Shown here piece after piece: positions 42,586 to 51,500 of a stretch of DNA of 64,000 nucleotides. The DNA is from Gemmatimonas sp. (GTDB taxonomy: Bacteria; Gemmatimonadota; Gemmatimonadetes; Gemmatimonadales; Gemmatimonadaceae). Each line of letters begins with the position of its first letter. Positions within the stretch are counted from its first letter, which is position 1. The DNA is taken from positions 1 through 64,000 of the forward strand of contig JANYJW010000021.1 in the NCBI GenBank assembly GCA_025361705.1. The letters are read 5' to 3'. The notes beneath the pieces are model-generated. The model did not search any database, was not told where the DNA came from, and saw nothing but the letters and a program-made list of their open reading frames with translations. The position numbers were made by a program, and so were the translations under genes.

Positions 42586-43857
42586 CTACTTCTCCGTCAG
42601 CCGCACCTTGGCGGCATCGATCAAACGCGTGCCGCTTCCCGCCGGCACGTCGGTCCACACGATGGCGGGCCTGCCCTGCACCGTCACCGCTGCGATCTCC
42701 ACGATCCGTCCCTTCGCCTCGAACCGCTTGGTCTCCGCGGGTCCCGTGCCGGCCACGCCCATCCTGCGCTGTGCCGCGCGTTGCGCCGCGTCGCGGAACT
42801 CGCCCGCGTCCACCGGCGTGTCCCACACGCTCACCCACGCGATGCCCGGCCCACCCGCGAGGTTGGCGACGACGTACCGGTCGCCGCCCCATCCATCCGC
42901 CGACCGCGCCGAGGTTCCGAGGTCCTGCAGCGCCTGAAAGAGGAACAGGCGCGTCTCGAATTCGCCGAGGTTGTTTTCGTATACCTTGGTGCCCGTCAGC
43001 AGCGGCGGCAGTTCGACGCGCAGCGGCTTGTGGCCGGCGGCGAACTTCTCGAAGTGCATCACCTGTTCGGTGGACGCAGGCAACGGCTGCCATGGCAGGC
43101 CGCCCTTGCGCGCTTCCTTGAACCGGCGAATGAACTCAGCCCCGCTGAGGTACGGAAAGAGCAACGTCTCCTGCAACAGCATCGGCGCACTGGCAAAGAC
43201 CGGCATCGCCGTCTGGTTTTCGCGAATCAACTCGCGGACGCGGTCCCATCCCCCGGGCATCCGGACCGCCATGTCCCCGCCGAGCATCGACGACATCTGC
43301 TCGTACGTGGCTTGTCCTTCCAACACCGACTGCGCCGCCGTCTGCCGATCGTTGTCGTCCCGCTGCTTCTGGATCGAATCGAGCGGCAGGTACTGGTCTT
43401 GCAAGGCATGCACCAGCTCGTGCGCGAGCGTCACCTCGACCAGCGCGGCGCGGCCGGCCGACGTGTCGCTCACCACATACAGGACTTTCGTGCCCGGATC
43501 GTAGTAACCGATGACCTGCTCGCCGAGCAGGCGCAGCATGAACCGGCGGAGGTCCAGCGTGTCGGGCAGGAGCCCGAGCAGCTTGTAGGCGCGCGTGGCG
43601 CCGTCGAGTTCGAGCGGCGGGAGGTTGTCGTTGAATTCCTTCTCCAGGAATGCGCGCACCTCCTCGGTGCTGCGCTTTTCGACGACGGGCGGCCGCTTGA
43701 ACTTGAGACCCGTGGCCTTCTCGATCTGGGGCGTGTACTTGGCGACGAGGTCGCCGTACGGGCCGCTGGTCGCGGGGGTCTGCGCCTTGCGGCAGGCGGG
43801 CAGGGCAAGCAAGGCCGCCGTGCACACCAGGGCCGCGCGACGAGGGAAGGAACGCAT
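42586..43857 (-). CDS. Zinc metalloprotease-like lipoprotein (HExxH)
   Basis: The start is a lipobox (ALLALPACRK). TLAHELVHALQDQY gives His146, Glu147 and His150 of an HExxH zinc site, with ATYEQMSSMLGGDMAVRMP farther on. The remainder (VIGYYDPGTKVLYVVSD; LLLQETLLFPYLSGAEFI) resembles uncharacterised bacterial DUF proteins with this motif. ATG at 43857 is chosen because the longer frame to 44130 overlaps the prepilin peptidase on the same strand. It lies between prepilin peptidase and the DUF2135-like lipoprotein. Substrate unknown. Confidence 0.75.
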   Translation of the reverse strand: MRSFPRRAALVCTAALLALPACRKAQTPATSGPYGDLVAKYTPQIEKATGLKFKRPPVVEKRSTEEVRAFLEKEFNDNLPPLELDGATRAYKLLGLLPDTLDLRRFMLRLLGEQVIGYYDPGTKVLYVVSDTSAGRAALVEVTLAHELVHALQDQYLPLDSIQKQRDDNDRQTAAQSVLEGQATYEQMSSMLGGDMAVRMPGGWDRVRELIRENQTAMPVFASAPMLLQETLLFPYLSGAEFIRRFKEARKGGLPWQPLPASTEQVMHFEKFAAGHKPLRVELPPLLTGTKVYENNLGEFETRLFLFQALQDLGTSARSADGWGGDRYVVANLAGGPGIAWVSVWDTPVDAGEFRDAAQRAAQRRMGVAGTGPAETKRFEAKGRIVEIAAVTVQGRPAIVWTDVPAGSGTRLIDAAKVRLTEK

Positions 43858-43894
43858 GACGCCTCTGGGGATTGACGCGGCGAGAGGCCGCAAC

Positions 43895-44731
43895 TCAGCC
43901 GAACACCCGCCCGACATACCAGCCGAGCAGGGCATTTCCGAAAAGCAACGTGAGCACGGCGGCTGGCGCAAGGAAGACACCGAACGGCACGAGCGGTGCG
44001 ACGAATTCGGAGCCGGCGCGCCGGGCGCGCCACCAGCCAATGGGATAGACGACCAGCAGGAACGAGGCGGCCGCGAGCGCGGCGCCGACAAAGACGCAGA
44101 GCAGCACACGCACGGGCCCCACGGTGGCACCGACGAAGGCCATCAGCGTGGCATCGCCGTAGCCCATGGCTTCCTTCTTGAGCGCGAACTCCCCCAGCCA
44201 TCCAATGATGGTGATGGCGCCGGCGCCGGTGCAGGCGCCAAGCAGCGCGTCCCACGGTCCGGCAAACGGGAGCTGGTCGCCAAGCATGGCGCCAGCGAAC
44301 GCGCCGATGAGCGCGAGGGCCAGGCCGCTGACGGTGAAGCCGTCGGGAATCAGGTAGCTCTGCGCATCGGTGACGGCGACGCCGAGCAGGATGGTGGCGA
44401 CCAGTGCGAGCCGCACCGCGAGCACGGTGGGTCCGAGGAGCCAGAGCGCGCCAATCCAGAGCGCGGCCGTGGCGCCCTCGACCAGCGGATACTGCCAACT
44501 GATGGGCTGGCCGCAGCCTCGGCAGCGTCCGCGCAGCGCCAGCCAACTCACGACGGGAATGTTGTCGTACCAGGCAATGCCGCTGCCGCAGCCGGGGCAG
44601 CGCGAGCGCGGCTTGATGACCGACTCGTCCTTGGGCCACCGCGAAATGCAGACGTTGAGGAACGACCCGAAGATGGCGCCGAAGGCGCCAAAGACGGGGG
44701 CGTACGCGGGGAACCACGACGATGAGTTCAC
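43895..44731 (-). CDS. Prepilin peptidase / N-methyltransferase (PilD type)
   Basis: Inner-membrane enzyme that cleaves and methylates type IV pilin-like signal peptides. The N-terminal domain has GSFLNVCISRWP and the two zinc-binding CxxC pairs at Cys45/48 and Cys70/73. The aspartyl catalytic pair is Asp122 (VAVTDAQSY) and Asp193 in the GYGD motif. About seven membrane segments follow. GTG at 44731 is chosen; upstream the frame is antisense-like through the methyltransferase gene. No pilin gene is in the window, so substrates are encoded elsewhere. Confidence 0.93.
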   Translation of the reverse strand: MNSSSWFPAYAPVFGAFGAIFGSFLNVCISRWPKDESVIKPRSRCPGCGSGIAWYDNIPVVSWLALRGRCRGCGQPISWQYPLVEGATAALWIGALWLLGPTVLAVRLALVATILLGVAVTDAQSYLIPDGFTVSGLALALIGAFAGAMLGDQLPFAGPWDALLGACTGAGAITIIGWLGEFALKKEAMGYGDATLMAFVGATVGPVRVLLCVFVGAALAAASFLLVVYPIGWWRARRAGSEFVAPLVPFGVFLAPAAVLTLLFGNALLGWYVGRVFG

Positions 44732-44768
44732 GGGTGGTGCAGAGTGCAGGGTGCGGGGAGGACCTTGT

Positions 44769-45527
44769 TCATGGGCGGGTTGCGAAGAGTGTGATGCCGG
44801 CCGCGACCGCCACGTTGAGCGATTCCACGCCGGGCGCCATCGGCAACGAGACGACGGTCGAGCAGCGCGCACGCAACGCATCGGAAAGCCCGGCCCCTTC
44901 GTTGCCGACGGCAATGGCGAGACGCGCGGGCGCGACGACGTCGTCGACCGAGGTGCCGCCGGCCGCGGTGCCCCACAGCGCGATGCCGTGGCGGTCGAGA
45001 TACGCCAGCAACTCCTCGAGCGATGCCTCGATGACCGGAAAGCGGAACTGCGTGCCGGCCCCGCTGCGCACGACCTTGGCGTTCCACACGTCGACAGTAC
45101 CCGGCAGCGCCACGACCGCCGCAGCGCCCAGCGCGGCTGCGGTGCGCACGAGCACGCCCACGTTGCCGGGATCCTGGATGGCGTCGAGCACGAGCAGGCG
45201 CGCGGTGTCGCCAGGAGCGAGCGCGTCGAACGTGTGCCGCGGCTGGCGCGCGATGGCGAGCAGTCCCTGCGGATGCTCGGTATCGGCCGCCGATTCAAAC
45301 TCGGCGTCCGTCACCTCGGCCACAGGCACGCCGCGCGCGGCGAGGGCCTGCACCACCGCACCGGCACGCAGTTCGGCGGCGGCGCGCGCCGTGACGAGCG
45401 CCGCCTCGATGATCAGCGGTGAGCCCGCCAGTTCCTCGACGGTTCGCACGCCCTCGACGACGAACAGCCCGTTCCGCTCGCGCGCCTTGCGGCGCTTCAG
45501 GTCCCTTGCCACCGTGAGCCACTTCAC
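44769..45527 (-). CDS. SpoU-family (TrmH-like) RNA 2'-O-methyltransferase
   Basis: Knotted methyltransferase for rRNA or tRNA ribose. The three SPOUT motifs are visible: VLDAIQDPGNVGVLVRTAAA (about 114-133), AVGNEGAGLSDAL (about 197-209) and LPMAPGVESLNVAVAAGI (about 219-236). An N-terminal substrate-binding domain precedes them (DLKRRKARERNGLFVVEGVR). GTG start at 45527, only 15 bp from the divergent M48 start. The RNA target cannot be assigned (RlmB, TrmH or TsnR relatives are all possible). Confidence 0.9.
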   Translation of the reverse strand: MKWLTVARDLKRRKARERNGLFVVEGVRTVEELAGSPLIIEAALVTARAAAELRAGAVVQALAARGVPVAEVTDAEFESAADTEHPQGLLAIARQPRHTFDALAPGDTARLLVLDAIQDPGNVGVLVRTAAALGAAAVVALPGTVDVWNAKVVRSGAGTQFRFPVIEASLEELLAYLDRHGIALWGTAAGGTSVDDVVAPARLAIAVGNEGAGLSDALRARCSTVVSLPMAPGVESLNVAVAAGITLFATRP

Positions 45528-45530
45528 TGC

Positions 45531-45536
45531 TATCTT
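45531..45536 (+). promoter_or_regulatory. TATCTT hexamer 6 nt before the M48 protease start
   Basis: TATCTT, GTCTCC, then ATG at 45543. A weak TTGCCA lies 19 bp upstream (45506-45511), inside the divergent gene. The 15-bp gap between the two divergent start codons leaves no room for a leader with an SD. Confidence 0.45.
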
Positions 45537-45542
45537 GTCTCC

Positions 45543-46352
45543 ATGCGCATCAGTTTTCAGCCTGCGGCCCGCGCCGCCATGGCCCTGCCGATCCTGCTCG
45601 CGGCCGCCTGCGCGGTGTCGACACAGCAGGAAGTCGAGATCGGATCAAGTTACGCCACGCAGATCGCCAAGGACCTCCCGCTGGTGCAGGACGCGGAGGT
45701 CTCCCGGTACATCAAGGGCCTGGGCGATTCCCTGGCCCGCGTGGCCGACCAGCGAAATCTCGACTGGCACTTCGCCGTTGTCGATAGCCGCGAGGTGAAT
45801 GCCTTTGCGGTTCCGGGCGGCTACATCTACGTCAACCGCGGCCTCATCGAGCGCGCCGCCACGATGGCGCAGGTGGCGGGGGTGATTGGCCACGAGATCG
45901 GCCACGTGACGCGGCGCCACAGCATCAAGCAGATGCAGAAGGCGCAGGGAGCGAACATCGGCGCCACCCTGCTCTGCACGCTGACCTCGGCGTGCAACTC
46001 GGGGCTCGCCCAGTCGGGCATCAGCCTGGGCGCCAACCTCGCGTTCGCCAAATTCAGCCGCACCGATGAGGCCGAGGCCGACGAAGAGGGCGTGCGCTAT
46101 GTGATCAAGGCGGGCATCGATCCGCAGGGGATTCCCGAGATGTTCGGCATCCTCCTGAAGGAGCGAAAGGAGCAGCCGGCATCGCTGGACCGGTACTTCA
46201 TGTCGCATCCGCTGGAAGAGTCGCGCATTGCCGACACGCAGCGGATGATTGCCGTGTATCCGTCGGCACAGGTACGGGGACTGACGCGCGATACGCCGGG
46301 GTTTCAGGCGTTCAAGCGGCGGCTGATGGCACTGCCGGCGCCTGCGAAATAG
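45543..46352 (+). CDS. M48-family metallopeptidase, lipoprotein
   Basis: Lipobox ILLAAAC near residue 23, so the enzyme is probably periplasmic and lipid-anchored. VIGHEIGHVTRRH gives His117, Glu118, His121, and the third zinc ligand is Glu178 in the EAEADEEGV motif. This is the layout of BepA/LoiP-type envelope quality-control proteases. The TAG stop is followed immediately by heptamer array G. There is no SD; TATCTT lies 6 nt before the ATG. Confidence 0.92.
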   Translation: MRISFQPAARAAMALPILLAAACAVSTQQEVEIGSSYATQIAKDLPLVQDAEVSRYIKGLGDSLARVADQRNLDWHFAVVDSREVNAFAVPGGYIYVNRGLIERAATMAQVAGVIGHEIGHVTRRHSIKQMQKAQGANIGATLLCTLTSACNSGLAQSGISLGANLAFAKFSRTDEAEADEEGVRYVIKAGIDPQGIPEMFGILLKERKEQPASLDRYFMSHPLEESRIADTQRMIAVYPSAQVRGLTRDTPGFQAFKRRLMALPAPAK

Positions 46353-46431
46353 ATGGCGGATATCAGATGGCGGATGGCAGATGCGGCCACCCGTCTGCCA
46401 TCCGCCATCCGCCATCCGCCATCCGCCATCT
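46353..46431. repeat. heptamer array G, inverted, forming a hairpin between convergent genes
   Basis: The left part (46353-46386) has GGATGGC-type units on the plus strand. The right part (46397-46431) has five GCCATCC units. 46366-46381 and 46394-46409 pair as a perfect 16-bp stem with a 12-nt loop. The left edge touches the M48 stop and the right edge is 1 bp from the punA stop. It is likely to act as a bidirectional terminator. Confidence 0.92.
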
Positions 46432-46432
46432 C

Positions 46433-47272
46433 TTAAAGCGCCCGCACGAACTCCGTTACCAACTGGCAGAACTTCTCGCCTGCTGCTTCGGCGGCTTTCA
46501 TGACGTCCACGTGGCTCAGTTTCTCGGGTGAGAGGCCCGCCGCCGGATTGGAGATCAGCGACACCCCGGCGACCTCAAGGCCAAGCGCGTTGGCGAGGAT
46601 GACTTCGGTGACGGTGCTCATCCCGGTGGCGTCGGCGCCCAGGCGTTCGAGCATGCGCACTTCGGCGAGCGTCTCGTACGTGGGACCCAGCAGGCCCACG
46701 TAGACGCCGCGCTGCAGCGGGATGTTGAGACGCAGGCCGGCGGCGTAGAGCAGCGCCTTGAGGCGTGGCGCGTACGGCGCGCTCATGTCGGGAAACCGCT
46801 CGTCGGTCGATTCCACGGGCCCGGTGAGCGGATTCACCATGGTCAGGTTGATGTGGTCCTCGATGACCATCAGGTCGCCGGCGCTGAATGTGCGGCGAAT
46901 GCCGCCGGCAGCGTTGGAGACAAAGAGCGTCTTCGCGCCGAGCGCGTGGGCCACGCGCACGGGGAACGCGCTCACCTGCGGCGCATGACCCTCGTACATG
47001 TGAAAGCGGCCGGCCAGCGCGATGACTTCGCGCCCGCCGAGGGTGCCGGCAATCAACTGGCCCTTGTGGCCAATCACGTGGGTCGCGTGGAACCCGGGGA
47101 TGTCGGCGTACGAGATGGGCCGGGCATCCGTGATGACATCGGCGAGTCCGCCCAGTCCCGAGCCGAGGATGATGGCGCAGGCCGGCGCCTGCACGCCGAG
47201 TCGCGCACGCACCACGTCGGCGGCGAGCGCGGCGGCAGCGGCGCCGTGCGTGGCGGTGGATGGAGCGGTCAC
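46433..47272 (-). CDS. punA: Purine nucleoside phosphorylase
   Basis: Phosphorolysis of inosine/guanosine to free base and ribose-1-phosphate. Trimeric PNP signatures: IILGSGLGGLAD at about 33-44, GRFHMYEGH near 87-95, VSNAAGGI near 115-122, and GPTYET plus GADATGMSTVTEV around 193-225 (Asn usually found at the 6-oxopurine site falls in ISNPAAG). GTG at 47272 overlaps the add stop (GTGA). The longer frame to 48025 is antisense-like within add. It is last of the purine-salvage operon. Confidence 0.95.
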   Translation of the reverse strand: MTAPSTATHGAAAAALAADVVRARLGVQAPACAIILGSGLGGLADVITDARPISYADIPGFHATHVIGHKGQLIAGTLGGREVIALAGRFHMYEGHAPQVSAFPVRVAHALGAKTLFVSNAAGGIRRTFSAGDLMVIEDHINLTMVNPLTGPVESTDERFPDMSAPYAPRLKALLYAAGLRLNIPLQRGVYVGLLGPTYETLAEVRMLERLGADATGMSTVTEVILANALGLEVAGVSLISNPAAGLSPEKLSHVDVMKAAEAAGEKFCQLVTEFVRAL

Positions 47273-48315
47273 TTGCGGACCTCCAGGAGCAGGGCGGCGA
47301 TGTCGCGATCGACCGTGGCGAGCAGCGCGCGGCGTTCGTGTTCGTGCAGGAAGGCGCTGGTGAAACCGTTGCGCGCCACCTGGCAGAGCTCCTCGAACGT
47401 GAAGCCGAGGTGGCGCGCCGCCTTCTGGTATTCGTCGACGAGGGTGATGCCGCTCATCAACCGGTTGTCGGTGCTGAGCGCCACGTTGAGTCCGCGATCG
47501 AAATAGGTGCGGAACGGATGGACGTCGAGCGAGGTGGCGGCGCGCGTCTGCACGTTGCTGGTGAGGCAGCACTCGATGGTGATTTGGCGGTCGGCGATGT
47601 ACTGCGTGAGCGCTTCGTCTTCGATGAGTCGCGTGCCGTGCCCAATGCGGCAGGCGTTGCACAGGTGCACCGCCTCTCGCACCGAATCGGCGCCGGCGCC
47701 CTCGCCCGCGTGGCAGGTGCAGGGCAGGTCGTTCTGCAGCGCGTAGTCGAAGGCCTCCTTGTGGCGGCTGGCCGGGTTGCCGACCTCGCCGCCCGCGAGG
47801 TCGAAGCCCGCCACGCCGCGATCCTTGAAGGCGACGGCGAGCTTCGCGAGCTCGAGCGACACCTCGGGCGCCATGTTGCGAATGGCGCACACAATCACGC
47901 GGCCGACGATGCCGTACTCCTGGTGCGCGCGGGCGAGCCCGCGCAGGGGCGCTTCGACGGCTTCTTCGAGCGACAGGCCGCCGCGCACATTGAGCACCGG
48001 CGCGTAGCGCGTCTCGAGGTAGCATACGCCCTCGCGCGCGGCGTCCTCGGCCAGCTCGTAGGTAATGCGCTCGAGCGACTCTGCGGTCTGCATCACCGAC
48101 AGCGTCACCGAAAAGCGCTCGAGATAGTCCTCGAGGTTCTCGGCGTCATCCACCAGCATGTAGGACGCCAGCGCCTCCTCGTCGTCGGCCGGCATCGGCT
48201 TGTCGTACTCGGCGGCGAGCTCGAGCAGCGTGGCAGGGCGCACGCAGCCATCGAGATGGCAGTGCAGTTCGGTCTTGGGGAGTCGGCGCAGGAGATCAGA
48301 CGTGGCGACGGTCAC
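47269..48315 (-). CDS. add: Adenosine deaminase
   Basis: Converts adenosine to inosine. TELHCHLDG gives zinc ligands His18 and His20. CHAGEGAGADSVREA carries the zinc His and catalytic Glu region, RIGHGTRL is the next His motif, and ALSTDN holds the final Asp. The 348-residue length is normal. It starts with GTG overlapping the upstream 78-residue gene and ends overlapping punA, so nucleotidase, small protein, deaminase and phosphorylase are coupled in reaction order: AMP to adenosine to inosine to hypoxanthine. Confidence 0.96.
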   Translation of the reverse strand: MTVATSDLLRRLPKTELHCHLDGCVRPATLLELAAEYDKPMPADDEEALASYMLVDDAENLEDYLERFSVTLSVMQTAESLERITYELAEDAAREGVCYLETRYAPVLNVRGGLSLEEAVEAPLRGLARAHQEYGIVGRVIVCAIRNMAPEVSLELAKLAVAFKDRGVAGFDLAGGEVGNPASRHKEAFDYALQNDLPCTCHAGEGAGADSVREAVHLCNACRIGHGTRLIEDEALTQYIADRQITIECCLTSNVQTRAATSLDVHPFRTYFDRGLNVALSTDNRLMSGITLVDEYQKAARHLGFTFEELCQVARNGFTSAFLHEHERRALLATVDRDIAALLLEVRK

Positions 48316-48548
48316 TCGGCGACCCCTGCCCGTCCCGCGCGAGCGGAGACGAGACGGAAGATGGCGCCGCCGTGCACCGGCGATTCCGCCGCAGCGGGAA
48401 GGCCGCGGCTGTCGGTCAAGCCACGCCTGCCCGCAGCGAGCGCGTCACCCTCGGCGGGATCGAACGCGCGCACGGCGTCGAGCACGCTGGCGCCCTGCGG
48501 CACCTGCACGGCACGCGCGTTGACGAAGACGATGAGTGGCTCGGTCAT
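48312..48548 (-). CDS. 78-residue protein in the purine-salvage operon, possible beta-grasp fold
   Basis: Overlaps both neighbours by 4 bp (ATGA at the start, GTGA at the end), which argues that it is a real gene. The first 30 residues, MTEPLIVFVNARAVQVPQG and ASVLDAVRAFDP, resemble the first strands and helix of ThiS/MoaD-like beta-grasp proteins (VNG...VPxGxTV). The end, GGAIFRLVSARAGRAG, lacks a C-terminal Gly-Gly, so a sulfur-carrier role is unlikely. No family was identified. The position suggests an accessory role for the deaminase, or regulation. Confidence 0.6.
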   Translation of the reverse strand: MTEPLIVFVNARAVQVPQGASVLDAVRAFDPAEGDALAAGRRGLTDSRGLPAAAESPVHGGAIFRLVSARAGRAGVAE

Positions 48549-51500
48549 GGACGGGGATAGATGAGGCGGGGCGTCTCGTCGACCGTCACCACTCCGCCGG
48601 GCATCTTGCGCACCCAGGTGATGAGGGCATCGAGATCCTGCACGTTGATCGGCTCCACGACGCGCGCGGCGTCGCCTAGGCCAAGGCCGTCGCCACCGGT
48701 GAGCATGAAATCGCTGAGCACCATGCGGTATTCGCGGGCATCGTCGAGCGGCTGGCCGTTGGCCAGCCGGGCGTCGACGAGACGCTGGCCGGCCGGCCGC
48801 GCGTTGTCCCACGTGAGCGTGATGCCGCTCACGTGCACGCGCGGCGCGCGCTGACCGTCGTACAATTTCTCGAAGTAGGCGCGCAGCGCGTCGCCGCGCG
48901 CCGTGACGCGGTACAGCACGTTGCCGAACGGCGACACTTCGAACAGCGCGCCATACGTCACCGGCCCGGCGAGCAGGTCGGCGCGGATGCCGCCGTTGTT
49001 CATCACGGAAAAGTCGGCCTGCCCCGCGGAGCGCTGCGCGTCGGCAATCAGGCGGCCCAGGGCATACTCTTCGCCGCGGCGGAGCATCGGCGCCTTGAGG
49101 TCGCCGAACACCTGGTTCACCTTCGCTGCCACCCCCGCCGTGACGTCGCGCACCAGCGCGGCCACGTCGGCGTCCGCGGGGATGCTGTCGCTGTCGATGT
49201 TGCGCACCCATGCCCGCGCCTTGCCGACGACGGCGCCATCTGCGCTGAGCGGGAGGTCGACGACGGCGATGGCGCGGCCGCCCGAGCGCGCCTGCACAAT
49301 GGGAATGCCGTTGACCTCGGTGTTGAGCATCGAGTGGGTGTGCCCACTGATGATCGCATCAACTTTCTCGGTGATACCCTGCGCAAGGGTCATTACCTCT
49401 CCGGTGCATGTCTGCGCGGCACCGCGGCCGCTGCAGAAGGCGCCGTCGTGCGCGACGACAATCACCACCGTGGCGCCGTTCGCGCGCAATGCGCGGACGC
49501 GGGCGTTGACGACGGGCGCCGGCGACGCGAAGCGCAGGTCGGCGACATTGGAAGCCTTGGTGGTGCGTGGCGTGAGGGGCGACGCCACGCCGACGATGCC
49601 GATGCGCACGCCGCCGCGGACGACGATGGTGTCAGCGCGAATCCACGGAACGGCGCGGCCGTCGGCATACGTGACGTTGGCGCCGAGCACGGCTTGGTGC
49701 AGTTCGCGAATGCGTGCGCGCAGCGTGTCCTGGCCCCAGTCGAACTCGTGGTTGCCGAGCGCGCCGGCCGCGAAGCCAAGCAGGTTGTAGAGCTGCACCA
49801 CCGGCCGGCCGAACGCGAGGTTGGACGCCGGCGTGCCCTGGAACATGTCACCGCCATCGAGCAGCAGCGTCTCGCATGCATCGCCGCACTCGCGCTGTGC
49901 GCTGCGAATGGCGTGCGCCACCTGGGCGGCACCGCCGCGGTTGCCCTGCGTGCCGTCGGGGCGCGGTTCGAGCGCCCCGTGAAAATCATTGGTGCTGATG
50001 AGGCGCAGGGTCCGCGCACCAGGAGTGGCTGGCGCGGCGGCGGCGGCTGGCGCGGCTGCGGCGGCTGGCGCGGCTGCGGCTCCGCGGCGCCCCCCCTGCT
50101 GATGCACCGCGCGATACGCTGCTGCCGCATACGCCGCCGGCTCGATGCTCCAGTGGCGATCGGCAAACGGGGCAATCGGCAGCGTGCCTCGGCGCTCGAC
50201 TTCAGCCGTCAGCAGGTCGCGGATTTCCACCTGCGTGTCGCGCAGCACGCGTGCGCCCTTCAGCATGCCGTACCCGCCGCCGCCGCCGGCGCGGTAGTTG
50301 TTCACCGCGAGCGTGAATGAGTCGCTGGCGGCCACGTCGCGACCACGCACGCGCAGTCGCGTCACGCGGTCGCCCAACGGGCGCGACAGGTCCAGCGTGT
50401 ACTCCGCGCCACCGATGATGTCGAAGTTGTAGCCGGGGATTTCGGGGTCCGTGCTTACCGACGGCTCGGCGGCCGGCTGCACCACGAAGTAGCGCGCGCT
50501 CTGTTCGAGGTAGGCGCGCAATGACGCGCCGCCGATCTTCACCAGCTGCAGCGTGTTCTCGTACGGATAGAGCTGCGCCAGCTGCGCCGCGGTGATCTTG
50601 CCCGGGCCCAGGTTGGCGCCGAGGTCGAAGGCCGACGTCGAGGCGAGGTCGGCCCCGAAGGTGCGCCGTTCGACATCGAGCACAAAGTCGACGAGCGGCG
50701 TGTCGTGCGTGCGCGCGGAGTCGGACCGCCAGGTCACGGGCGTGGCGCCAATGGCGCGGGCGGCGTATGTGCGCGCCGCCTCGTGCGCGACGGCAACGGC
50801 CTGCACCACCGCCGGCGACTCGTCGTGGCCGCGGGCGCGCACCAGTTGGCCGTGCTTCTCGATGACGCTCCAGGCCGCACCGCGGTTCTGCAGGCGCACC
50901 GTCGCAACGGCCAGGCTGCCGGCCCACTGCCGCGGCTGCATGAGCATGACGCCGTTGATCGTGGTGTCCGCGACTTCGCGGTGCGAATGGCCGAAGATGA
51001 TGAGGTCGATGCCCGGCACCTGCCGCGCCACCGTGGCAGCGACGTTTTCGTCACCCAAGCCGGCGGCATCGAAGCTGCTCGCACCGCTGAGCCCCGTGTG
51101 GAGGACCGCGATGACCAGCTCCGCCCCTGCGGCCCGCGCGGAATCGACCGCGAGGCGCACCGCGGGAATGATGTCCGACGCCGTGAGCCGCCCTTGCAGA
51201 TTGGCGCGGTCCCAGACCATCGCCCCCGGGTTGGTGGCGCCGACAATGCCGACCTTCACGCCGGCGCGCTCGACCATCACGAATGCCGGGAAGGCGCGCG
51301 ATCCATCGGGACGACGGGCGTTGGCCGCGAGAAACGGGAAACGCGCCTGCGCCACGGCGCGCTCGAGCAGCGGCAGGCCGTAATTGAACTCGTGGTTCCC
51401 CACCGCCGTTGCGTCGTACTGCATGGCGTTCATCGCCGCGATGACGGGATGCGCCGCCCCCGGCGACCGCGACGCGACGTACGTCAGCGGGTTCCCCTGC

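Noticed and set aside
42586-43857. Housekeeping metalloprotease such as FtsH or HtpX
   Set aside because: Only HExxH is shared; there is no AAA module or membrane helices, and a lipobox is present instead.
43895-45298. Prepilin peptidase fused to an upstream 190-residue domain
   Set aside because: The extension is an Arg/Ser-rich off-frame reading of the SpoU methyltransferase gene.
46433-48025. 530-residue purine nucleoside phosphorylase
   Set aside because: The upstream half is an Arg-rich off-frame reading of adenosine deaminase; the GTGA overlap marks the true start.
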